Part shown: piece after piece, positions 1 to 6,441 of the stretch
How positions within the stretch are numbered: the stretch's first letter is position 1
How the letters are laid out: each line of letters begins with the position of its first letter
NCBI GenBank assembly: GCA_020352495.1
Contig: CP070677.1
Span: 996,372 to 1,049,134, forward strand
Direction of reading: 5' to 3'
Source: Candidatus Latescibacterota bacterium
Lineage (GTDB): Bacteria > Krumholzibacteriota > Krumholzibacteriia > WVZY01
Length of the DNA: 52,763 nt
Made by a program: the position numbers and the translations under genes
Notes under the pieces: model-generated
Databases searched by the model: none
What the model saw: only the letters and a program-made list of their open reading frames with translations
Told to the model about the DNA's origin: nothing

Positions 1-115
1 TTCTGAAACGCGAACGCGGCCGGTCGCCCAGCATGACTGCACAAAGCCCCTTGTCCGTTGCGGCTATGAAGACACTGCCAAGAAAGGTGCGTGGGATCAC
101 GTCGTAAAAGATCAT
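1..115 (-). CDS. ogt: Methylated-DNA-[protein]-cysteine S-methyltransferase, N-terminal fragment (runs off the window)
   Basis: Only the first ~38 codons lie in the window. Read on the minus strand they give a start MIFYDVIPRT followed by GSVFIAATDKGLCAVMLGD. This is the beta-strand pattern at the start of the Ogt/Ada alkyltransferase domain (AATxxGLCAVxLG). The family transfers O6-alkyl groups from guanine to its own cysteine in a PCHRV motif; that motif would lie outside the window, so activity cannot be judged. The start at 115 is chosen because GGGGAGGA lies 8 nt upstream; an in-frame ATG at 151 lacks such a site. It could equally be the C-terminal half of an Ada-like protein, but the strong ribosome site argues for a stand-alone Ogt. 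Confidence 0.62.
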   Translation of the reverse strand, partial: MIFYDVIPRTFLGSVFIAATDKGLCAVMLGDRPRSRFR

Positions 116-248
116 TTCCAGATCCTCCCCATCGACGCGCGTATACCGCATCGATATCCCTTTAGTGATGCATTGCTGTAGAAACGGATGACGATGTTGG
201 ATGGATGATACGACAGGTCGGGGAGGGTTAGAAAGGGACAAAAAAATC

Positions 249-355
249 GCCGGTATCGTTTTTTACCAGGGAGGTAACTCGGCACATGAGCACGAAATGG
301 AGGAGAGTAGAACCGACTACTCTTTCCAGGAAGGGAGGTATTAAACGATACCGGC
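249..355. other. Structured element bounded by a perfect 13-bp inverted repeat
   Basis: The gap 116-536 has no convincing gene. It contains GCCGGTATCGTTT (249-261) and its exact reverse complement AAACGATACCGGC (343-355). Two smaller hairpins lie inside: TTACC/GGTAA (263-267/273-277, 5-nt loop) and AGAGTAG/CTACTCT (304-310/317-323, 6-nt loop). On either strand this folds as a long closing stem over a multi-branch junction, like a leader RNA or small RNA. Polarity is unknown. On the plus strand it sits ~180 nt upstream of the Rho-N protein gene. A miniature inverted-repeat element is an alternative, but I see no flanking target duplication. Confidence 0.45.
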
Positions 356-536
356 TTTCCTTATGGCTGTCGGCAGTAATATACCCCCGGCCCCCAAGGG
401 TCGCCAGCAAAATATGCTTGTGAAAAAATTAATTTGCGCGGCTGGGGCCCGGCAATCAGCCGTTGATTTCGATCCCGGATCTGGTGTATTTTTGGGACAC
501 TTCACATCGCCTTTGAGCCCGAAGGGAGAGGAGACA

Positions 537-860
537 ATGGATTATCACGAACTCGAAAAAATGACCGTCATCAAACTTCGAGAGGAAACCAAAAAGTTCC
601 CCGACGTAAAAGGCGTCTCCGGCATGAAGAAAGAGGAACTCATCGCGCTTCTTGTCGAGAAACTCGACATTAAAGTACCTGAGAAAAAAAAGAAGAAGGC
701 GCCGTCCGTACCGAAGAACAAGATGACGTTGAAAAAGAAGATCATGGAGCTGAGGGGGCAAAAGGAAGCAGCCCGCGCCGAAAAAGACTCGCGGAAAAAG
801 GTGACCGTCCTGAGAAAGAGAATCCACTCGCTAAAACGGCAACTTCGAAAAATCGCATAG
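537..860 (+). CDS. Small basic protein with an N-terminal Rho-N/SAP-like domain
   Basis: 107 residues. The start at 537 is set by GGAGAGGAG just upstream; an upstream in-frame ATG would give an unrelated N-terminus. Residues ~5-45 match the Rho termination factor N-terminal fold (helix KLREETKKF, loop, then MKKEELIALLVEKL), which in Rho and SAP-like proteins contacts nucleic acid. The rest is a very Lys/Arg-rich tail (KKKKKAPSVPKNK, later KVTVLRKRIHSLKRQLRKIA), probably helical and nucleic-acid binding. It has none of Rho's ATPase domain. By domain it is a DNA/RNA-binding accessory protein; its specific role is unknown. It stands alone on its strand, after the structured inverted repeat. Confidence 0.75.
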   Translation: MDYHELEKMTVIKLREETKKFPDVKGVSGMKKEELIALLVEKLDIKVPEKKKKKAPSVPKNKMTLKKKIMELRGQKEAARAEKDSRKKVTVLRKRIHSLKRQLRKIA

Positions 861-863
861 GCG

Positions 864-887
864 GGCGAACAAAATACCTCGTTCGCC
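864..887 (+). terminator. Weak hairpin after the Rho-N gene
   Basis: GGCGAAC (864-870) pairs with GTTCGCC (881-887) across a 10-nt loop, 3 nt after the stop codon. There is no T-run, so it may be a Rho-dependent or mRNA-stabilising hairpin. The rest of 861-1090 holds no gene I can support. A 42-codon open stretch on the minus strand (934-1059) has no start codon and may be a remnant. Confidence 0.35.
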
Positions 888-1090
888 GCTTCGTGTGCCG
901 ATAACGCTCGGCGGTACCACACGGATCCATACTTCAAAACGCCCGCTCGGCCTTCAATTCCTCGACAAAACCGTCGACCTCTCCACAAAATCCAGGCGTT
1001 CTCCAAATCAGCCCCGATCCGCCCGGCCCCAAACCGGGGGTAGTTCTGTGGCTCAGGCTTCATGTCGTTCACAGATTTGACGGGTTGCGG

Positions 1091-1540
1091 CTAGATGTAG
1101 AGGGCGTGCGTGGCATTTCCCGCGATCGCTAGCATCGTGGGCAGACCCACGACTTCATCAACCCTCTTGCGAACATCATCGAGGTTGAGTCCGAGCAATT
1201 TGACCGAAGCGCTGCACCCGTACACCTTCAGCTCTCCCTCGCCGGAGCGAGACCTCTCGAGCATTTCGTAGAGAGACGGTATGTTGGAGGTGTCGAACCC
1301 TTTTCTGAGCGCCGTCATCCAGCCCGGTTCGGATCCAAGGGCGTCTTGGCCGGGGCGTTCTGCACGATCGCCGGCGCGGATGTCATCCCAAGTTCCGTCT
1401 ATATACGAGGCGAGCGCCTGATAGAACATAAAGAGATGACATGACCATCCCATGGATGTCGCCGCGAGCGATATGCTTACCGCCTGGTAGAGTCGGTCAT
1501 AGCGGTGGTCGTGAAGGAAGATGGCAATGGACGTGTTCAT
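1091..1540 (-). CDS. DsrE/DsrF-like family protein
   Basis: 149 residues. The N-terminus (SIAIFLHDHRYDRLYQA) and the pattern KVYGCSASVKLLGL with Cys109, ending in a helix and strand (EVVGLPTMLAIAGNATHALYI), match the DsrE/DsrF sulfur-relay and peroxiredoxin-like superfamily. These are cytosolic alpha/beta proteins whose conserved cysteine can carry persulfide sulfur. Only the position near 109 matches the usual active cysteine. The ATG at 1540 has a poor ribosome site but fits the family's N-terminus. The gene is divergent from the RibD-type reductase, with a 200-nt shared region. No dsrF/dsrH partners are nearby, so it is probably a stand-alone homologue rather than part of a sulfite-reduction locus. 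Confidence 0.75.
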   Translation of the reverse strand: MNTSIAIFLHDHRYDRLYQAVSISLAATSMGWSCHLFMFYQALASYIDGTWDDIRAGDRAERPGQDALGSEPGWMTALRKGFDTSNIPSLYEMLERSRSGEGELKVYGCSASVKLLGLNLDDVRKRVDEVVGLPTMLAIAGNATHALYI

Positions 1541-1701
1541 AGCATTGTAAGCGTATGAGGTTTCGCCACTGCAAATACCGTCCCAAACTATGATCGTAAC
1601 TATATCTCAACGGGTACTCCGTGTGAAGGGCGTGGAGCCACTTTCTCGCGATGCCAAGACGTAATATATCCGAAGAAAATGTTTCCGGCACGGTGGCAGC
1701 C

Positions 1702-1710
1702 TGTTATATT
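1702..1710 (+). promoter_or_regulatory. Candidate extended -10 promoter for the RibD-type reductase
   Basis: TGTTATATT is an extended -10 (TGn then TATATT). A poor -35 (TTTCCG at 1682-1687) lies 17 nt upstream. The predicted transcript begins near 1717, which places the upstream ATG at 1651 outside the mRNA and supports the start at 1741. Confidence 0.35.
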
Positions 1711-1740
1711 GTCAGGACACATGATCACCCCCTCGTAGCA

Positions 1741-2433
1741 ATGCAACGGAAACTCAACAGACCACACGTCAGCATCAATATGGCCATGTCGGCCGATGGA
1801 AAAGTATCGACCTACAAAAGGGAGACGTTTTCGCTTGGATCGGCCAAAGACCGGTACCTGATGGACGTCCTGAGGGCGAAGTCAGACGCCGTTGTCATCG
1901 GAGCGCGAACACTCCAGCTCGATGGTTGGGCGATTCGAATCCGCTACGCGGAGATCCAAAAAAAACGCATCGAGAAAGGCCTAACACCTCACCCGCTGAA
2001 CGTTGTTTTGAGCACAGATTTGGATCTTCCGGCCAAGAGGGAGTTTTTTACTCATCGGGAAACTGGAAAGCTGATCATCACAACCCGCTCGGCCTCCGCG
2101 ACCCGCGTGCGCCGGTTTGAAAAACTCGCGGAGGTCGCTGTCCTCCCGCGTAAACGGATCCGCCCACAAGACGCTCTTGACGTTTTGTCAAAGCGTGGTG
2201 CCAAACGGGTCCTCGTAGAGGGTGGCGGACCCCTCAACTACGCGTTCTTCAAGGCAAACCTCGTCGACGAGATCTATATCACCGTAACACCCAGAATCCT
2301 CGGTGGCACGGATGCGCCGACCGTTGCGGACGGAAAAGGGTTCCTCCTCGATACGCACCCCCGACTCGAGCTGGTGTCGAGCCGCCGGAGCGGTGACGAA
2401 GTATTTCTTAGATACCGCGTCGCTAAACGGTGA
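1741..2433 (+). CDS. RibD C-terminal-domain reductase (dihydrofolate reductase superfamily)
   Basis: 230 residues. It matches the pyrimidine reductase domain of RibD: RPHVSINMAMSADGK at the start, a DAVVIGARTL segment, and the NADPH-binding VEGGGPLNYAFF region. The N-terminal deaminase domain of full RibD (HAE...PCxxxGxTPPC) is absent. It could reduce the ribosyl chain of a riboflavin-pathway pyrimidine or a folate/pterin-like substrate with NADPH; stand-alone members vary in substrate and I cannot choose. Start 1741 is preferred over 1651 because the extra 30 residues do not belong to the fold. The 3' end overlaps the convergent peroxiredoxin gene by 11 nt. Confidence 0.8.
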   Translation: MQRKLNRPHVSINMAMSADGKVSTYKRETFSLGSAKDRYLMDVLRAKSDAVVIGARTLQLDGWAIRIRYAEIQKKRIEKGLTPHPLNVVLSTDLDLPAKREFFTHRETGKLIITTRSASATRVRRFEKLAEVAVLPRKRIRPQDALDVLSKRGAKRVLVEGGGPLNYAFFKANLVDEIYITVTPRILGGTDAPTVADGKGFLLDTHPRLELVSSRRSGDEVFLRYRVAKR

Positions 2434-2881
2434 GCGCTTCGAGCAACTCGCGAATGTGACCCTTTACCTTGACCCCGCGATACGCGTGAACGATCCTCCC
2501 CTTTTCGTCGATAATGAAGGTGCTACGACTGATCCCCTTGACCTTCTTTCCGTACATGTTTTTTTCTTTGATCACGCCATACTTTTCGCACACCTTCCCA
2601 TCGGGATCACTGAGCAGGGGAAAAGGAAGATCGTATTTGGTCTTGAATTTCTGGTGGGACTCAACGGTGTTTCTGCTCACACCAACCACAACGGCCTTTT
2701 TTGATTTGAATGCATCGATCTCGTCACGGAAATCGCAGGCTTCCTGAGTTCAACCCGATGTGTTGTCTTTTGGGTAGAAGTAAAGCACTACCTTCTTGCT
2801 CACAAAATCTTTGAGCGCGATCTTCTTTCCACTGTCCGAGACGAGTGAAAACGCCGGTGCTTTTTTCCCAACATCAGGCAT
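2423..2881 (-). CDS. bcp: Bcp-type peroxiredoxin with in-frame TGA at the peroxidatic cysteine (probable selenoprotein)
   Basis: 152 residues if the in-frame TGA is read through. Start 2881 has an ideal GGAGG 5 nt upstream. Residues 1-43 ([13 protein letters not shown]... [10 protein letters not shown]) and 45-152 ([14 protein letters not shown]... [16 protein letters not shown]) are one continuous Bcp/PrxQ protein in a single frame. Codon 44 (2750-2752) is TGA. In the family this is the catalytic Cys of PxxxTPGCT; the resolving Cys49 is kept. Such enzymes reduce peroxides with thioredoxin. A stem-loop suited to a bacterial SECIS follows the TGA, so selenocysteine is the likely residue. Alternatives are a nonsense change from TGC/TGT or a read error. 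Gene callers would report only 2423-2689. No selA, selB, selC or selD is visible in the window. Confidence 0.85.
2716..2735 (-). promoter_or_regulatory. Candidate bacterial SECIS hairpin within the peroxiredoxin coding sequence
   Basis: On the minus strand, CGATTTC pairs with GAGATCG (7 bp, one U-G wobble) around the six-base loop CGUGAC. The loop begins 21 nt after the UGA at 2752-2750 and has G as its second base. Known bacterial SECIS elements lie just 3' of the UGA inside the coding region, with a guanine in the first two loop positions; this hairpin meets both. Pairing is by eye; folding energy was not computed. Confidence 0.6.
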
Positions 2882-2929
2882 CGGTACCTCCTATCGGTAT
2901 TCTTGGTCACGAATCCAGCGTTAAGCCGA

Positions 2930-3745
2930 TCAGCCGAGTCTGTCTTTGATTTTCTGCAGAATTTCGTAGGGGATGTCCAGGGCGCCAATTGGCAGGTCCC
3001 GGGTCGTGAAGCCGTGATAATCCGACCCACCCGAAATCAACAGGCCGTAGTCCTCCGCTATCATTGTGAGCTCTTTTTCTATTTCGGATGAATGTTTTGG
3101 GTGATAAACCTCCACACCATCAAACCCCTCCTCGAGAAGCGCGTACATCTCGTCGATGTTCTCGAGAAAAATCCCGGGATGCGCAACAAACGCGAGGCCG
3201 CCGGCCATGCGGATATACTTGATTGCCTCCGATGGAGTCATTTTGTATTTCGGGACGTAGGCCGGCCCACCCTCGGCGATGTACCTGTCAAACGCCTGGA
3301 CGGGTGTAGACACGTATCCTCGTTCCGCGAGTACGGCGGCAATGTGTGGCCTTCCAAGCGAGCCTTTACCGCTCTTCGCCATCACTTCCTCGGCGTCGAT
3401 CGAGACCCCGAGCTTATCGAGCTTTTCTATGATCTTGAGTCCTCGTTTGTGCCGCGTATCGCGGAATCGTTTGAGCATGTCTTGAAACTCGGGATGGTTG
3501 GGATCAACACCGTACCCGAGTATGTGAAGGTCCCTGCCTTTGAACTCCGAACTCAGCTCAACGCCCGTGAGTATCTCTATGTTCTTCTTGCGCCCGGCGG
3601 CAAGCATTTCGTTCACCCCGTCGAGACAGTCGTGATCGGTGAGACTGATAGCGGCAAGACCCTCTTCCACTGCCATATCCACGAGCTTGGCCGGCGTGAT
3701 CAACCCGTCGGAGAATGTCGAATGCATGTGTAGATCGATCCGCAT
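2930..3745 (-). CDS. PHP-domain phosphoesterase (TrpH/RNase AM-like)
   Basis: 271 residues. Motifs of the PHP metal site are present in order: DLHMHSTFSDG (His6, His8), SLTDHDC (Asp37, His38), GVELSSEFKGRDLHILGYG, FVAHPG and near the C-terminus GGSDYHG. This set matches the YciV/TrpH family, which hydrolyses 3',5'-nucleotide bisphosphates and trims RNA 5' ends with three divalent metals. It is cytosolic. It lies 48 nt upstream of the peroxiredoxin on the same strand and may be co-transcribed with it. A good promoter candidate lies ~110 nt upstream of the start. Confidence 0.88.
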   Translation of the reverse strand: MRIDLHMHSTFSDGLITPAKLVDMAVEEGLAAISLTDHDCLDGVNEMLAAGRKKNIEILTGVELSSEFKGRDLHILGYGVDPNHPEFQDMLKRFRDTRHKRGLKIIEKLDKLGVSIDAEEVMAKSGKGSLGRPHIAAVLAERGYVSTPVQAFDRYIAEGGPAYVPKYKMTPSEAIKYIRMAGGLAFVAHPGIFLENIDEMYALLEEGFDGVEVYHPKHSSEIEKELTMIAEDYGLLISGGSDYHGFTTRDLPIGALDIPYEILQKIKDRLG

Positions 3746-3862
3746 GAACGCTCCCTTGTCGAAGACATTTCAGGTTGATGTTCGGAGTTTGAGAGTAAAC
3801 CCGGAGAGCAAGGGCTTAGGTCTGAGACTGGTCCTTGGCTGCAGTACCGGATAGACTCATGT

Positions 3863-3891
3863 ATGATAACGCTTTTCGGCTTTACATTCAA
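3863..3891 (-). promoter_or_regulatory. Sigma70-type promoter for the PHP gene
   Basis: On the minus strand TTGAAT (3891-3886), 17-nt spacer, TATCAT (3868-3863). Transcription would start near 3856, about 110 nt before the PHP start codon. Confidence 0.45.
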
Positions 3892-3985
3892 AAACAAAAT
3901 TGACATCATCATAGACGTTCCACTGTCACAAAAACATACACACGGCGCGAAACAGCGATACCTGACGTCAGAGAAAGGACTCACC

Positions 3986-5137
3986 ATGAACAGGGCTTTC
4001 AAAGTCAGACACAAAAACAAGAATGTGCTCATGTACGCGTCCAGCGAGACCGATGCAAACATCCTCTACGGAACAAATTTCTTTTGTCCCGATCCATTCA
4101 TTTTTTTAAGGACCGCTGACGGGAAACGTCACCTAGTGATGAGTGACCTGGAAATCGACCGCGCAAAAAAACAGTCCAATGCCCACAAGGTCCACTCACT
4201 GGCTGAGTATACCGAGCATGCAAAAAAGAAGTTCAAAAGAACATCGGGAGTGCCTGAAATTCTCGCGACGATTTTGCGCGATTTTCGGATTCGCAGCGTC
4301 ACCGTGCCTGAGAGTTTCCCTCTGGGAATCGCGAAGAGTCTCGGCAAATACAATATCACGACCAGCCCGCTTCCCGAGCCGTTTTATCCCGAAAGAATCT
4401 ATAAAAAACCCGCCGAGGTGGCGGAGGTCAAACGCGCGATGCGTGCCACGGAAAAAGGCATCAAGGCCGCGATCGACGCCCTCAGGGCAAGCAGGATCAA
4501 GAACGGTTTCCTGTATTACAAAGGGAAAAAACTAACCGCCGAGATCCTCAGAAACATCATCAACACAACGGTGCTCTCCCTCGGCTACTTGCCAAGCCAT
4601 ACCATCGTGGCTCCGGGCAAACAGGGGTGCGACCCTCATGATCAGGGTTCAGGGATCATCCGCGCCCACGAGCCCATCATCATAGATGTCTTCCCGCGTT
4701 CCGAGGCCACGGGGTATTTCGCGGATATCACCCGCACCGTCGTTAGGGGAACAGCTTCGGATGAAGTGAAGAGAATGTACCGCACCGTTTACGATGGTCA
4801 GAAGCTCGGGCTGGACATGATCAAACACGGTGTGAAGGCCAGGAAAGTCCACCGCGCAATCCAGAGACTTTTCGAACGCAATGGATATCACACCGGTGAG
4901 AAGGCCGGTCGGATGCAGGGTTTCTTCCACGGGACCGGACACGCGTTGGGACTCGAGATTCACGAACCGCCACGGATCGCGCTCAACAACATCACACTCG
5001 AAAAGGGGATGGTCCTGACCGTCGAACCGGGGCTTTATTATTATCCGGTTGGAGGGGTCCGAATCGAGGATACGGTTCTCGTTACTCGCACAGGCATCGA
5101 TAACCTGACGCGGTTTCCGAAGTTCCTGGAGATCTGA
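3986..5137 (+). CDS. M24 family metallopeptidase (Xaa-Pro aminopeptidase-like)
   Basis: 383 residues with an N-terminal creatinase-like domain (1-140) and a C-terminal pita-bread domain. All five metal ligands are visible: Asp234 (IIIDVFPR), Asp247 (FADITRT), His319 (HGTGHALG), Glu347 (LTVEPGL) and Glu361 (RIEDT). The family removes an N-terminal residue preceding proline using two divalent metals. No signal peptide, so cytosolic. Start 3986 has AAAGGA 6 nt upstream; the longer reading from 3863 would overlap the divergent PHP promoter. Likely contributes to peptide turnover together with the POT transporter and the exported peptidases elsewhere in the window. Confidence 0.88.
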   Translation: MNRAFKVRHKNKNVLMYASSETDANILYGTNFFCPDPFIFLRTADGKRHLVMSDLEIDRAKKQSNAHKVHSLAEYTEHAKKKFKRTSGVPEILATILRDFRIRSVTVPESFPLGIAKSLGKYNITTSPLPEPFYPERIYKKPAEVAEVKRAMRATEKGIKAAIDALRASRIKNGFLYYKGKKLTAEILRNIINTTVLSLGYLPSHTIVAPGKQGCDPHDQGSGIIRAHEPIIIDVFPRSEATGYFADITRTVVRGTASDEVKRMYRTVYDGQKLGLDMIKHGVKARKVHRAIQRLFERNGYHTGEKAGRMQGFFHGTGHALGLEIHEPPRIALNNITLEKGMVLTVEPGLYYYPVGGVRIEDTVLVTRTGIDNLTRFPKFLEI

Positions 5138-5167
5138 GACCTAAGATTTCTGCGGCGACACCAATCG

Positions 5168-6262
5168 CTACTCTCCGCCCCGAACCATGGCGACGCTATT
5201 CTCGACAAACACTACCCAGACGTGGTCGAACCTGTCGACGTAGATCTTCCGCACCTGTTCGGTGGGCATTCCGCTTCCCTTGATGTAATTGCTGATGTTG
5301 CCGTTTGGCTTGATCCTCGACAATCCGGCGGGGGTGCCGACCCACATGGTCCCTGCCGGCCATTCGTCATCGAGATGGTTAATGCCAATCGAGGTCACCA
5401 AATCGCTGACCAAACCGTCCTCCATGGTCATTTGTGACCAAACACGACTGTCGACATCTACCGAGGCGATCCCGTTGGACACGTGGGCAGACCAGAACAA
5501 GTCGTTAAGAGGATCGTACACCACCTGATTGACGTCGTCGCTCGGTATACCGCTCGACGCCGTTGTGAAGTGCTGGAAACCGGGGAATCCGAGGAACTTG
5601 ACCCCACCCGGCAGAAGGACGCCCAAGGAGTCACGGATCACTTCCGAGAACCACACCTCTGGACCGCGGGTCGGAGTCACCTGGAACAGTATCGATGTAA
5701 CCACACCGGTACCGGTGTCATCGGTATGATCGATCCACCGGTCCTCCATTTCCAGCGCTTCGTTGTCGACGTACTGGGTGATTCCAGCCACAGTGGCCAC
5801 CCAGAGCGACGTATCGTCGACCGCGATGTCGTAGACACGGCCGCTGATTAGACCATCATCGACGGTAAGCTGGCTCCACGGTGTGTTGGCATCATAGATC
5901 GCCGTATCGTCGGCAAATCCGATACCGTTACCCCAGGTCCCAACAAATATCTTCCCATTGAGCTCGGCGACGCCTCGGCATTTCCTGTTTGGGATACCGT
6001 CGAAATCATTGTAGACACTGTCCACGATCGTGGGGTCGGACTCAGCCATCGCCAGACCCTGTTCGGTGCTGAACCATGTCCGTCCTTGGCTATCGACAAA
6101 AACATTATAGACATCGATGTCGGGAAGACCGGAAACCATTCGCATATCCACGGCGGGTGGGGCCGGAGGCGGTGGGGGTTTGGTAGTGTCATCTCCGCAC
6201 CCAAACATCCACACCGCGAACATCACGAGCACCAAATATTTCGTCTTTCGTAGGGCGTTCAA
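5168..6262 (-). CDS. Exported lipoprotein with two-component-regulator-type propeller repeats
   Basis: 364 residues. It begins with TTG preceded by GGGAGG. The signal sequence ends at a lipobox-like FGC (Cys22), followed by a proline-rich linker (TTKPPPPPAPP). The body has repeated blades such as DIDVYNVFVDSQGRTWFSTE and KIYVDRFDHVWVVFVENS, typical of the Reg_prop propellers found in periplasmic sensor domains. No kinase or membrane domain follows, so it is a free lipoprotein with a propeller, probably for binding or scaffolding. Function unknown. It has its own promoter inside the end of uvrC. Confidence 0.72.
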   Translation of the reverse strand: MNALRKTKYLVLVMFAVWMFGCGDDTTKPPPPPAPPAVDMRMVSGLPDIDVYNVFVDSQGRTWFSTEQGLAMAESDPTIVDSVYNDFDGIPNRKCRGVAELNGKIFVGTWGNGIGFADDTAIYDANTPWSQLTVDDGLISGRVYDIAVDDTSLWVATVAGITQYVDNEALEMEDRWIDHTDDTGTGVVTSILFQVTPTRGPEVWFSEVIRDSLGVLLPGGVKFLGFPGFQHFTTASSGIPSDDVNQVVYDPLNDLFWSAHVSNGIASVDVDSRVWSQMTMEDGLVSDLVTSIGINHLDDEWPAGTMWVGTPAGLSRIKPNGNISNYIKGSGMPTEQVRKIYVDRFDHVWVVFVENSVAMVRGGE

Positions 6263-6412
6263 CTGAAACCTCCCAATCTCTGTCTTAGCCTGTGCGAGAT
6301 ACCATTCCGCCTCGTTATGAGAATCTAAGAAATATTACCACTCTTAAGGTTTGGTGGGGAAGCCGAAGTCCAAGGCAGGCTCTCATAATGAGCACATTTT
6401 CAATGCGTTATA

Positions 6413-6441
6413 ATATTAAGGGGATCGGAAAAGGCTGTCAA
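6413..6441 (-). promoter_or_regulatory. Strong sigma70-type promoter for the propeller lipoprotein
   Basis: On the minus strand TTGACA (6441-6436), 17-nt spacer, TAATAT (6418-6413): consensus -35 and near-consensus -10. Transcription would start near 6406, leaving a ~144-nt leader. The -35 overlaps the uvrC stop codon. Confidence 0.65.

Noticed and set aside
249..355. Retron-type ncRNA (inverted repeats a1/a2 with internal hairpins)
   Set aside because: There is no reverse transcriptase nearby and the interior is too short for a typical msr-msd.
934..1059. Minus-strand 42-codon reading ending in VEELKAERAF
   Set aside because: It has no ATG, GTG or TTG with a ribosome site and is bounded by stops; at most a gene remnant.
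2750..2752. TGA in the peroxiredoxin read as Trp or Gly through a changed genetic code
   Set aside because: Many genes here end in TGA (for example the RibD-type reductase at 2431-2433 and the SudB-like gene), and no other conserved protein contains an in-frame TGA.
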